From CAXQUZ01 sp942491145 (GTDB lineage Bacteria > Myxococcota_A > UBA796 > UBA2385), in contig CALOBC010000040.1 in NCBI GenBank assembly GCA_942491145.1, forward strand, positions 472,543-536,542: a stretch of 64,000 nucleotides of DNA, read 5' to 3'. Below, in pieces: positions 51,367 to 59,691 of this stretch. Position numbers and translations under genes: made by a program. The stretch's first letter is position 1. Each line of letters starts with the position of its first letter. The notes below the pieces were generated by a model. The model made no database searches, was not told where the DNA came from, and saw only the letters and a list, made by a program, of their open reading frames with translations.

Positions 51367-52949
51367 GGGATGGGCCGGGGCGTGGGGTGGGCGAGGCCGA
51401 GCGTCTGGAGGATCTGCTCGACCCGCGCGGCGATGGTGTGGTCCCGCAGCACGCGGGTGTGTCCGGCGGCGGCGATGCGGACCCGCAACGCCGGGTTCTG
51501 CAAGTAGAGCTTGGCTTTGTGGACCAGCTCTTCAGTTGTGCGCCAGGTGTCGAGCTCTTCGCCGATGGTGAACAGCTCCGTCAGCGCGTCCGAGTGCTCC
51601 GCGAGCAAGAAACCACCGGCGCCCAACACGTCGAAGACCCGCATGGTCACGATGTCTTGCTGGTAGATGCGGCCGATGTCCACGTTGATCTTGGCGTGTC
51701 GGTAGATGGTGGGGATGTCCCGAAAGTGATCGGCTGGACCCCGCCAGTCGGCGCCTTTGTCGTGCAGCAAGGACCACCCCGCGTCCCCCCAGACCTTGAG
51801 GCCCAGCGGCACGAGCGGCGCGAGCACGTTCAGCCGGCGCAGAGCCGCGATTTGTTCACCGATGAGCAGGGCGGGATCGAGCCCCCCGTGGGCCGCTTGT
51901 ACGCGGGCGCGCACGCCGGGCAGCAAGCGGTCCATCAGCGCCGGCACCATCCAGCGGTCCAGGCGCTGGCTCTGAAGCTGCATCACTTGCTGAACCCGGG
52001 CCCGGACGGCGGGGGAGGGGGGCAGCACCGTCCACAAGCGGTCCATCAGGGTGCGGGCGCTCTCGACCATCGAGCTGCCCACAAAGGCGATGTCGGCGTG
52101 CAGCTCGGGGGCGTCCCGGACGGCGCCCATGTGCCCCGGCGCGGTGGCCAAGGGCAGGTAGTGGGACTTGCCGTAACCAGCCTGAACATGGGCACTCACG
52201 TTGGCCTTGCGGTACGTGAAGACGGTGCTCGTCGGCAGCGGATCGCCCAGTCGCGCCGGCCCATCGAGTGTCGGGTCAATCTCCCAGATGGCGGCGGGAA
52301 TGCCAACCTCGGATGCCTCTTCACAGACGTCCGCCGCGGTGTTGATCCGCCACAACAGTGCGGCCCCGCTGGTGCTCAGGATGTGCGCGTTCTCGATGGC
52401 AGGCAGGTGCGCCCGGTCCCACTGGTAGCGTCGCCAGCCGTGGGACTCGAAGGCCGCCCCCGTGTCGTCCACAAACAGCTCGCCGGCCATCGCCAAGAGC
52501 ACCGGCCGGTGGGCATCGCAGAGGGTTCGGGTCCATCCCAGGTAGCGGGCCAGGTCCGGGTGCACGTCCTCCACCGCTTCGCTCAGCGCCGGGGCATGCA
52601 GCCGGTCGGGACCGAGCAACAGCTTCAGCCGCCCAGACTCCAGCCACGGCCGCAGGGGGATCCGGTCGAGAACATCGTGCCACAGACCATGATCGGCCTC
52701 CCAGGCCACCACGTCCACCGTGCTTTGCTCCAGCGCGGCGACCATGCGGGCACCGTCGCCGATGCCGGTGAGCAGCAGGGGCACACCGGTGTCCTGAGCT
52801 TGCTGGGCACGGTGGAGGGTCTGGGCAATCCACGGCCCATCTTCGATGGGGTGGGCCGACCGAAATGGCCTCCACGTCAGCGTCTTGCCCGACCTCACCA
52901 CCCGCGTGGCAGGCAGGGGCGCGAGCAGTCGGGTGGCCAGCGCAGGCAA
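51363..52949 (-). CDS. CgeB-like glycosyltransferase (start uncertain)
   Basis: About 528 residues from a TTG at 52949; the frame remains protein-like upstream to about 53003 (ILAHSLIGQDNARAIQ) but contains no ATG, GTG or TTG there. The C-terminal half is the CgeB/Glyco_trans_1_2 type: DIAFVGSSM, LGLKVWGD, and the nucleotide-sugar region INVDIGRIYQQDIVTMRVFDVLGAGGFLLAE, then ELDTWRTTEELVHKAKLYL. The N-terminal half binds no recognised ligand. A GGAGG near 53010 followed by ATC could imply a rare start or a small upstream sequence error. Coupled to the sulfotransferase gene. Confidence 0.78.
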   Translation of the reverse strand: MPALATRLLAPLPATRVVRSGKTLTWRPFRSAHPIEDGPWIAQTLHRAQQAQDTGVPLLLTGIGDGARMVAALEQSTVDVVAWEADHGLWHDVLDRIPLRPWLESGRLKLLLGPDRLHAPALSEAVEDVHPDLARYLGWTRTLCDAHRPVLLAMAGELFVDDTGAAFESHGWRRYQWDRAHLPAIENAHILSTSGAALLWRINTAADVCEEASEVGIPAAIWEIDPTLDGPARLGDPLPTSTVFTYRKANVSAHVQAGYGKSHYLPLATAPGHMGAVRDAPELHADIAFVGSSMVESARTLMDRLWTVLPPSPAVRARVQQVMQLQSQRLDRWMVPALMDRLLPGVRARVQAAHGGLDPALLIGEQIAALRRLNVLAPLVPLGLKVWGDAGWSLLHDKGADWRGPADHFRDIPTIYRHAKINVDIGRIYQQDIVTMRVFDVLGAGGFLLAEHSDALTELFTIGEELDTWRTTEELVHKAKLYLQNPALRVRIAAAGHTRVLRDHTIAARVEQILQTLGLAHPTPRPIP

Positions 52950-53213
52950 GCGCTCCTGGATTGCCCGGGCGTTGTCCTGCCCGATCAGCGAGTGTGCAAG
53001 GATGGGGCCTCCAGGCCGGGTTGAGGGGACGGGTCGGGGCTGTGGGAACCGCCTACACAGTCCTTGACAATTGTGCTCTGTTTCTTCGGACTCCCGAAGC
53101 CAGGGCGCAACTCTGGGGCCGTAGAAGGTAGGTGTCTGGACGGCATGGTGTCGCCAGACGGCCCGCCCCCACGGTGGGTCCGCCCCCCGGTTCGCACTCC
53201 AAGTGAGGTCCTC

Positions 53214-53717
53214 ATGTCCGCTCTCCGCACCACCCTCTTCGCCGCCGGCTTCATGGCACTTGGCGCGCTCGCCGCCACCACCACCAGTGCGCTGGCCCGT
53301 CCGGGCGGTGACCACGGTGGCCCGCCGGTCCTCAAGTTCGGCCAGCTCCTCGCCAGCCTGGACCTCGACGAGACCCAGGAAGCCGCGCTGCTCGACCTCC
53401 GCGAAGACATCCACGACGAGATGAAGGCCTCCCACACCGACCGCCGCGATGAGCTGAAGACCCTCGCTGAGGGCATCAAGTCCGGCAACGTCGACCGCGC
53501 CGCCATCCACAGCGTCATCGACGCCGAGAGCGCCGCCCGCACCGAGCTTGCCCACCGCGTCACCGACCAAGTGCTCGATGTCTACGACACGCTGACCCCC
53601 GAGCAGCACGCCGCACTGGTCAGCCGCCTGGAGACCATCGAGGCCCGCCACGACGAGATGCGCGAGCGCAAGCAAGGCGAGGACGGCGACAGCTCCCGTC
53701 GCCACCGCGGTCACTGA
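53214..53717 (+). CDS. Spy/CpxP-like periplasmic protein
   Basis: 167 residues. Signal peptide (FAAGFMALGALAATTTSALA), then an all-helical, charged mature protein with two LTxxQ-type motifs, LDLDETQEAAL and LTPEQHAAL, the hallmark of the CpxP/Spy/zinc-resistance family. It ends in Arg/His/Asp-rich residues that may bind metal. Members act as periplasmic chaperones or metal-responsive inhibitors of a sensor kinase. The response regulator starts 48 bases downstream and the histidine kinase follows, so this is likely the periplasmic arm of the system. A TTGACA at 53064 may be part of its promoter; the -10 is unclear. Confidence 0.83.
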   Translation: MSALRTTLFAAGFMALGALAATTTSALARPGGDHGGPPVLKFGQLLASLDLDETQEAALLDLREDIHDEMKASHTDRRDELKTLAEGIKSGNVDRAAIHSVIDAESAARTELAHRVTDQVLDVYDTLTPEQHAALVSRLETIEARHDEMRERKQGEDGDSSRRHRGH

Positions 53718-53765
53718 GCCACACCGGGTCTGGGCGCTGAGCCCGGGCCTCCGGGAGCCCTGAAG

Positions 53766-54446
53766 ATGCAGAAGCTGCTTGTGATCGACGACGACCCCGG
53801 CCTCGCCAAGCTGCTGGCGGAGTACCTGGGCGGGCGGGGCTACGCCGTTGACACCGCGGGGGCCGGCCAACTGGGGCTGGACCGCCTGCGCGCCGGGGGC
53901 GTCGACTTGGTCATCCTCGACTTGATGATGCCGGAGGTGGACGGCTTCGCGGTGCTGCGGGAGATCCGCAAGCAGGGGGCACTCCCGGTCATCATGCTCA
54001 CCGCCCGGGGCGACGACATGGACCGCATCTTGGGCCTGGAGCTGGGTGCGGATGACTACTTACCCAAACCCTTCAACCCCCGGGAGCTGCTGGCCCGGGT
54101 CAACGCGGTCTTGCGCCGGTCTCGGGCGGTGCCCCCGGACGACGAGCGGCTCGAAGCGGCGGGCGTGGTGCTGGATCCGGGCCGTCGGGAAGTGACGGTG
54201 GATGGCCAGCCGGTGGACCTCACCACCACCGAGTTCGACATCCTCCGGGCACTGCTCGCGGCCTCGGGGCGGGTGATTCCCCGGGAGCGCTTGATGGCGG
54301 ATGCCCGGGGGGACGAGTGGGCCGCCTATGACCGCTCCGTCGATGTTCACATCAGCCACCTGCGCCGCAAGCTGGGCGACGATCCCCGCAAGCCCACCCG
54401 CATCAAGACTGTGCGGGGGGTGGGCTACCTCGTGCCGAGAACCTGA
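53766..54446 (+). CDS. OmpR-family response regulator (CpxR-like)
   Basis: 226 residues. Receiver domain with the acidic pocket DDD near residue 8, the phospho-acceptor Asp52 in VILDLMMPEVDG, Thr in MLTARGDD and the lysine in YLPKPFNPRELL; then a winged-helix OmpR/PhoB DNA-binding domain (LTTTEFDILRALLAASGRVIPRERL, DVHISHLRRKLGD, IKTVRGVGYLV). The kinase gene begins three bases after the stop. Gene order spy-like, regulator, kinase matches Cpx-type envelope stress systems. Confidence 0.93.
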   Translation: MQKLLVIDDDPGLAKLLAEYLGGRGYAVDTAGAGQLGLDRLRAGGVDLVILDLMMPEVDGFAVLREIRKQGALPVIMLTARGDDMDRILGLELGADDYLPKPFNPRELLARVNAVLRRSRAVPPDDERLEAAGVVLDPGRREVTVDGQPVDLTTTEFDILRALLAASGRVIPRERLMADARGDEWAAYDRSVDVHISHLRRKLGDDPRKPTRIKTVRGVGYLVPRT

Positions 54447-54449
54447 CCC

Positions 54450-55727
54450 ATGGACCTTCGCTTTCGGGTGGCGCTTACGCTGGCCGTGATCACGCTGAGC
54501 ACCATCCTTGTGGCGTGGGTGATGGTGGCCGGGGGCGTGCTGCGGCCGCTCATCGGTGAGCTCAACTCAGAGCGCATGGACATCGCGGTCTACGTCGCCA
54601 AAGAAGTGGAGCAAGCCGAAGACCCCCGAGCCCGTGTGAAGGAGCTGACCAAAGAGCTTCACATCGAGGTGGGGGTGGGTCCTCGACCACCGCCGCCGAT
54701 GGGACGGCGCGCCCGCTCGGTGCAGCGGGACGGCCACGAGGTGCTGTTCCTGCCAGGGCCGAAAGGGCCGATGGCGGTGTCGTTCACGGCGAATGGGCAC
54801 GAGCTGTGGATGCTGATCCACTTCCCCGCGGACCTGGAGCGGGCCCCCCGCCGTGTGGGCATGGGCCTGCTGTTGCTGGCGCTCGCGTCCTTGGGTCTTG
54901 GGTTGCTCGTGGTGCGGCAAGTCTTCCGCCCGCTGAACCAGACCACCGCGGCCATGCGGCGCATCGCGGATGGCGATCTGGACCACCGCTTGGGCACGAC
55001 CGGCGGGGTGCCCGAAGCGGAGCGCACCTTCAACCGGATGGCCGACCGGGTGCAGGAGCTCGTCCAGGGCCAGCGAGACCTCATGGCCGCCGTGAGCCAT
55101 GAGCTGCGCACGCCGCTGTCTCGGATGCGGCTGCAGCTGGTGATGCTGCGTGATGAGAGCGGGGACCACGGCCGGCTGGATGCGCTGGAGGCCGATGTGG
55201 CCGAGGTGGACGCCTTGGTCGAAGAGCTGCTGGAGTCCGCTCGGATGCACCAGGGCCAGCTGGCACTGGACTGCACCGAAGTGGACGCGATGGACCTCGC
55301 CACCGAAGCGCTCGGGGCGGTGGACCTCGGCGACCGGGAGGTCCGCTTGGATGTGGAACCGGGGTTGGTCCTCCACGTGGATCGCCGCCGGGTCCTGCGG
55401 TGCCTGCGGAACCTGCTGAGCAACGTGGTCCGCTACACGCCGCACGACACCGATGTTCGGCTGCGGATGGTGGCGCGGGGCGCCGAGGTGGAGGTCTCGG
55501 TGGCCGACCGCGGGCCCGGGGTGGCCAGAGCTGACATCGACCAGCTCTTTGCACCGTTCTACCGGGCCGAGTCGAGCCGCAGCCGAAAGACCGGGGGACT
55601 GGGGCTGGGCTTGATGCTGGTGCGGCAGATCGCTGATGCCCACGGTGGCCGTGCGGTGGCCCGAATTCGCGAGGGCGGGGGGCTCGAGGTGGCGTTGTTC
55701 CTGCCCGTCGGAGCGGACGTGGTGTAG
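54450..55727 (+). CDS. Sensor histidine kinase (CpxA-like)
   Basis: 425 residues. Two membrane helices (about 8-30 and 137-157) bracket a small periplasmic sensor domain of about 105 residues with a Pro-rich stretch. HAMP domain follows, then the H-box AAVSHELRTPLSRMRLQL with phospho-accepting His217, N-box (LRNLLSNVVRYTP), G1 (VADRGPGV) and G2 (KTGGLGLGLMLVRQI). It phosphorylates the regulator encoded just upstream. The Spy/CpxP-like protein is the expected periplasmic modulator. Confidence 0.93.
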   Translation: MDLRFRVALTLAVITLSTILVAWVMVAGGVLRPLIGELNSERMDIAVYVAKEVEQAEDPRARVKELTKELHIEVGVGPRPPPPMGRRARSVQRDGHEVLFLPGPKGPMAVSFTANGHELWMLIHFPADLERAPRRVGMGLLLLALASLGLGLLVVRQVFRPLNQTTAAMRRIADGDLDHRLGTTGGVPEAERTFNRMADRVQELVQGQRDLMAAVSHELRTPLSRMRLQLVMLRDESGDHGRLDALEADVAEVDALVEELLESARMHQGQLALDCTEVDAMDLATEALGAVDLGDREVRLDVEPGLVLHVDRRRVLRCLRNLLSNVVRYTPHDTDVRLRMVARGAEVEVSVADRGPGVARADIDQLFAPFYRAESSRSRKTGGLGLGLMLVRQIADAHGGRAVARIREGGGLEVALFLPVGADVV

Positions 55728-55748
55728 AGTGGGGGGCCGGAGGTTGTT

Positions 55749-56057
55749 GTGCCAGTGATCCTTCCCCAGCTGCCCGCCATGTCCTATGCCCAACAGGGGC
55801 TCAGCCGCGCCTCTGACGGGCTCGCTGACGCCGCAGATCGGGTCGCCAGCGGCGGTGTGGCGGCGATGCGACTGGTCCAAGATCCGCACGCAGTCGTGGA
55901 TCTGAGCCCCGAAGCGCTGGCGTTGGTCGATGGCATTGAAGAGGGCTTGCTCGATGCCAAGATGGCCCAGCATGCCTACACAGCGAACGCGCGGGTGGTG
56001 CGTGCCGCCGATGCCCAGGCCGACGAGCTGGTGCGCCTGGGCGACATCTCCGACTGA
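55749..56057 (+). CDS. Small protein resembling the flagellar rod/hook C-terminal domain (Flg_bbr_C)
   Basis: 102 residues from GTG 55749, which has GGAGG seven bases upstream; ATG 55779 is an alternative. The N-terminal part (MSYAQQGLSRASDGLADAAD) resembles rod-protein starts, and the end (DLSPEALALVDGIEEG, then AYTANARVVRAADAQADELV) matches the ...EANxKVIxTADEM... heptad region of FlgC/FlgE/FlgG. Short stand-alone proteins of this type occur in proteobacteria. No flagellar operon is in the window. Function unknown; family match moderate. Confidence 0.55.
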   Translation: MPVILPQLPAMSYAQQGLSRASDGLADAADRVASGGVAAMRLVQDPHAVVDLSPEALALVDGIEEGLLDAKMAQHAYTANARVVRAADAQADELVRLGDISD

Positions 56058-56197
56058 TCGCCCACCAGTGGGGGCTGCCGACCGACACGGTGGGTGAGCC
56101 TTCGTGGGGGAATGGCGCGGGCATGGGGGCGGTGGCTCCGATAGTTCCCGACCGTCTGCGTGGCCGCAGCTGTGCCACGCCCCACGAGGAACGGTCC

Positions 56198-56732
56198 ATG
56201 ATTCTGTCGACTCTCAAGCGCGCGGCCCGAAAGCTGGTTCATGTGGTGACGGGTGGTGGTGTGAAGCCTCCCGCAGCCCCCCGTCCGGCAGATCGCTGGG
56301 AACGGCGCAGTGTGGGGCTGGACCCCGTCCCGGCCAACGCACCGGCCGCCGATGACCGCGCCCACGACCACGGTCACTCCCACGACCACGGTCACTCCCA
56401 CGACCATGGTCACTCCCACGACCACGGCGGCGGCAACCCACCCGCGGCTCAGAAAGCGCCGCCCCCGGTCCAGGTGGAGATGGTGGAGACCCCCGAACCC
56501 CCGCGCGCGGAAGTTTGTGGTGGACCGGCCGGTGGTTGCCCGGGGCTCACTGGTCCTCGACTCTCCCCTCGAAGCCCGCGGGAATGCCCTTGGCGAAGCG
56601 ATCTTCGCGATTGAAGGGGTGACCGCAATCTTCGCGTTGCCGGCCTTCATGACCGTGACCGTGACACCAGACGCCGACTGGACGGTGGTGGGTCCGGCGG
56701 TCGAGGCGGCGCTGAAGGCTCAGCTCGCGTGA
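56198..56732 (+). CDS. His-rich Nfu/NifU N-terminal-domain protein, interrupted by a one-base frameshift
   Basis: ATG 56198 follows CGAGGAACGG. The first frame has a short helix, a HDHGHS repeat block (residues 56-77) and VQVEMVETP; at a five-C run (56490-56494) one extra base shifts the frame. With four C the reading is VETPNPRARKFVVDRPVV...GSLVLDSPLEARGN...LGEAIFAIEGVTAIFALPAFMTVTV, a clear Nfu N-terminal domain, total about 177 residues. No C-terminal CxxC NifU domain follows. Role in Fe-S delivery or metal handling is inferred. The end overlaps the convergent sulfotransferase gene by 13 bases. Confidence 0.72.
56363..56416 (+). repeat. Three tandem 18-bp repeats encoding HDHGHS
   Basis: Unit CACGACCACGGTCACTCC, the third copy with one change (CAT for CAC... 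in ACCATGG), followed by a partial fourth. They encode a histidine-rich, probably metal-binding tract in the Nfu-type protein. Confidence 0.9.
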
Positions 56733-58819
56733 GGTGAGGGCGGGCGGATGTCTTTGGGCGCCCGGTCGCCCAGTGCGTCGATGAGGGGGCCGAGCTGGTC
56801 GAGGTATCGGCGGGAGCGCAGGACGCTCGTGCGGTACACCGGCTGGCGGACCTGGTCGTAGGACGCGGTGGCGACGGGCCGGCGGGTTTGGTGGAAGCGA
56901 GCACAGTCGGGGTGCCAGTCGAGGCCCACGAACGCGATGATCTTGCGGGCCCAGGTCTCGAGATCGTCCACTGTGCGCGCGTAGTCGAGCTCGAGCATCG
57001 GCAGGGTGCTGCACGTCCGCCAGTGGTCCATGAGGTCCGCGTAGCCCCGGTAGAACCACCCCAGCGTGTCCAGCCGGGTGAGCGGCGCGTAGCTGAGCGT
57101 GAAGTTCTGGAAGTAGCAGGACAGGCATGTGTCGAGGGCGTCCCGCCGACAGTGGATGATGCGGGCCCCGGGCAAGATCAGGTCGATGGCGCCGATGTGC
57201 AGGAAGTTGCCGGGCAGCTTGTCGGTCTGGATGCGGGCGCCCGGTTGGCCGGTCTGGGCATGGAGCAGGGCTTCGTAGGCCCGGCCGAGAGCGGCACGTT
57301 CCACGGGGCTCTGGGCGAGCAGGTCCCGCAGGCTGGCGACCGACGCGAGGTCTCCTGCGGCGCCAATGATCTCGGGGAGGTGGGGCAATTCCCCGGCGGC
57401 GGCAGACTCTGGATGGCTTGCGATAATCTGCTCGATCATCGAGGTGCCGGAGCGGGGCATGCCCAGGATGAAGATGACGCCTTGGCCCGGCTGGCCGTGT
57501 TCATCCTCAGCGGGGGCGACCTGGCGCAGGGCTTCAGGGGGCAGCATCTCGCGGGTGGCCCGGGCGCGGGCTTGCAGCGCTCGGGGCTCAAACCGCAGCG
57601 GAATCTGGCGGTGGGCTTCAGCGTGTGCGGCAAAGGCACCGCCCATGTCACCGGCGGCTTCCCGGGCTTCGCCGAGGGTGTGGAACAACAGCTGGCGCTG
57701 GTTGGCGGTGGTGGTGCTGGCCAGCGCGTGCTCCAGGGGTGCGATGGCGTCGCCGGGCCGCTTCTGGCGAATCAATGCGCGTGTCCACGCCGCGAGCGCG
57801 TTGGGCCCAGCGGTGCCGGCCTCCACGAAGGGGGCGATGCGGGCCCGGGCGTCTTCGTGCCGTCCGGCGCGGCTCAGGGCGTGGCCCAGGCCTTCTTCCA
57901 GCCGGCGGTCCGGGCGGGGGCTGGTGGCGATCAGCGACTCGTACTCGACGATGGAGCGGGCCGGGTCGTCATAGGTGGCGAGGAAGTCGGCCAGCAGCTT
58001 TCGGGCCGAGGTGTGGGGGCGGGGGCCCATCCGGTCGAAGGCCAGACGGGCCCGGGGAATGTTGCCGATGTGGGCCCATGCCGTGCCCAGGTTGGCCCAG
58101 ATGAGGTCGCTGTCGGGCGCAGTGGCGAGGGCCCGCTCAAAGAGGTCGATGGCTGCGCGGATGTCGGACCCGTGCATGCACAGCGCGCCCAGATGCAGCA
58201 GTGCGTCGGCATCATCGGGCGCGAGGGCCAGCAGGTCTTGGAAGGGGGCTCGGGCCGCTTCTGGGGTGGGGCCCCGCAACAGGGCGTGGGCCAGGGCGCG
58301 GTGGTTCGTGGTCTGGAGGGGCGCCAGCTGGACCGCCCGGCGCAGAAAGCCGCACCCGTCGTTGTGGTGGCCGAGGCCCGCGGTTGCCAGGCCGAGCACT
58401 CGCCATCCGCTGGCATCCTGGGGCGACCGCTGCACCAGCTGGGTCGCGACTCGAATGGCGCGACCGTGCTTGCCCGCGTCGATCAAGAATTGTGCGAAGA
58501 CAGCCATAAATGCACGGTTCTGGGGGTCCCGCTGAAGGCAGGATTGCAGCAGATGTTGGGCCTCGGCACCGCGGCCGGAGGCGCTGAGGGCTTGGGCCAT
58601 CCACCCGTGGGCCTCGGCATCGTCGGGCAGCCGGCGCAGCACGCTGGGAAGCAACTGGAGCACGGCATGCACGCGGCCTTGCTCCAAGGCCAGAGCCGCC
58701 GCTTTGCGGCGGGCCAGCACATCACCCGGGGCTTGCTGGGTGGCCTGGAGGGCGGCTTGCCAGCGGGCGTCGGCGGTGCAGATCACGTCGGGCAGTCCGG
58801 TGGTCGATGGCGTGCTCAC
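56720..58819 (-). CDS. TPR-repeat protein with C-terminal sulfotransferase domain
   Basis: 699 residues. About ten TPR-like repeats span 30-420 (for example GWMAQALSASGRGAEAQHLL, WANLGTAWAHIGNIPRARLAF). The sulfotransferase domain begins at IFILGMPRSGTSMIEQIIASHP (PAPS 5'-loop), with RIQTDKLPGNFLHIGAI and HCRRDALDTCLSCYFQNF (3'-phosphate loop). Such TPR-sulfotransferases resemble protein-tyrosine sulfotransferases; the acceptor is unknown. The GTG start overlaps the stop of the ABC permease gene (GTGA). Confidence 0.88.
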   Translation of the reverse strand: MSTPSTTGLPDVICTADARWQAALQATQQAPGDVLARRKAAALALEQGRVHAVLQLLPSVLRRLPDDAEAHGWMAQALSASGRGAEAQHLLQSCLQRDPQNRAFMAVFAQFLIDAGKHGRAIRVATQLVQRSPQDASGWRVLGLATAGLGHHNDGCGFLRRAVQLAPLQTTNHRALAHALLRGPTPEAARAPFQDLLALAPDDADALLHLGALCMHGSDIRAAIDLFERALATAPDSDLIWANLGTAWAHIGNIPRARLAFDRMGPRPHTSARKLLADFLATYDDPARSIVEYESLIATSPRPDRRLEEGLGHALSRAGRHEDARARIAPFVEAGTAGPNALAAWTRALIRQKRPGDAIAPLEHALASTTTANQRQLLFHTLGEAREAAGDMGGAFAAHAEAHRQIPLRFEPRALQARARATREMLPPEALRQVAPAEDEHGQPGQGVIFILGMPRSGTSMIEQIIASHPESAAAGELPHLPEIIGAAGDLASVASLRDLLAQSPVERAALGRAYEALLHAQTGQPGARIQTDKLPGNFLHIGAIDLILPGARIIHCRRDALDTCLSCYFQNFTLSYAPLTRLDTLGWFYRGYADLMDHWRTCSTLPMLELDYARTVDDLETWARKIIAFVGLDWHPDCARFHQTRRPVATASYDQVRQPVYRTSVLRSRRYLDQLGPLIDALGDRAPKDIRPPSPHAS

Positions 58820-59679
58820 CCCTTGACCCCGCCCGCGGTGAGCCCCTCAACCAGCTGCTTCTGGAGGGCGAAGAACAACGCCATCACCGGAATGCTGACC
58901 AGGATCGCCCCCGCCGCAAAGCGCCCCCACTCCGTGCCGTAGTCGCCCACATAGCCCTGAAGCACCACAGGCAGCGTGAACGAGCGTTGGTCACTCATCA
59001 GTGTGGCGGCCATGATGAACTCGTTCCAGGCCGTCATGAACGAGAACAGACCGGTCACGGCCAGCGCCGGCTTGGCCAGCGGCAGGATGATCCGGGTGAA
59101 GATGGTCCAGCGTGTCGCCCCGTCCATGATCGCCGCTTCCTCAAGGTCCTTGGGGATCGTGTCGAAGTAGCCCTTCAAGTTCCACGTGCAGAAAGGGATG
59201 GCGGTCGTGGCGTACACCAGCGACAGCCCCATCAACGAGTCGAGCAGCCCCAGCGCATCGAGCAGGATGTACAGCGGGATGAGCATGATCACCCCGGGGA
59301 ACATCTGGGTGATGAGGAACATGCGCATGCCGGCATTGCGCCCGGGGAATGCGAAGCGACTCATCGCATACGCCGCAGTGCACGACATTCCGATGCCAAT
59401 CGCCGACGTGACCGCCGCCACCAGCAGTGAATTCATGAGCTGGCGCCCGAATAACCAGCCCCCCGTTGCGTCGCGGGTGCCGACCACATCGGCGAAGTTT
59501 TTGAGTGAGAACGTGGTCGGCAGCGGAAACGGGTCGAGGCTGAAGGCTTGGGTGGGGCTCAGCGCCATCTTGAGCACCCACAGCACCGGCCACAACACCA
59601 CCACGCACGCGACCACGAGCACCACGTGGGTGAGTGCCCGCTGCAATAGGGGTGGAATCTGGTTTGAAGGCTGTGCCAC
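58816..59679 (-). CDS. MalG-type ABC sugar transporter permease
   Basis: 287 residues. Six membrane helices and the EAA loop EEAAIMDGATRWTIFTRIILPLAKPAL that contacts the ATPase subunit; the ending QKQLVEGLTAGGVKG is typical of MalG. Import of a maltose-type sugar across the inner membrane is the family role. No MalF, MalK or binding protein gene is adjacent in the window; upstream is a divergent gene, downstream a sulfotransferase. GTG 59679 was chosen because TACTCT lies six bases upstream; TTG 59697 is a longer option. Confidence 0.9.
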   Translation of the reverse strand: MAQPSNQIPPLLQRALTHVVLVVACVVVLWPVLWVLKMALSPTQAFSLDPFPLPTTFSLKNFADVVGTRDATGGWLFGRQLMNSLLVAAVTSAIGIGMSCTAAYAMSRFAFPGRNAGMRMFLITQMFPGVIMLIPLYILLDALGLLDSLMGLSLVYATTAIPFCTWNLKGYFDTIPKDLEEAAIMDGATRWTIFTRIILPLAKPALAVTGLFSFMTAWNEFIMAATLMSDQRSFTLPVVLQGYVGDYGTEWGRFAAGAILVSIPVMALFFALQKQLVEGLTAGGVKG

Positions 59680-59685
59680 GTCGCC

Positions 59686-59691
59686 AGAGTA
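59686..59691 (-). promoter_or_regulatory. -10-like hexamer TACTCT, six bases before the permease start
   Basis: On the minus strand TACTCT is followed by GGCGAC and then GTG. No ribosome binding site is present, which fits a leaderless message. Confidence 0.45.

Noticed and set aside
56363..56422. Repeats considered as a CRISPR or regulatory array
   Set aside because: The 18-bp units are contiguous without spacers and encode an in-frame His-rich tract; the same applies to 25841-25912.
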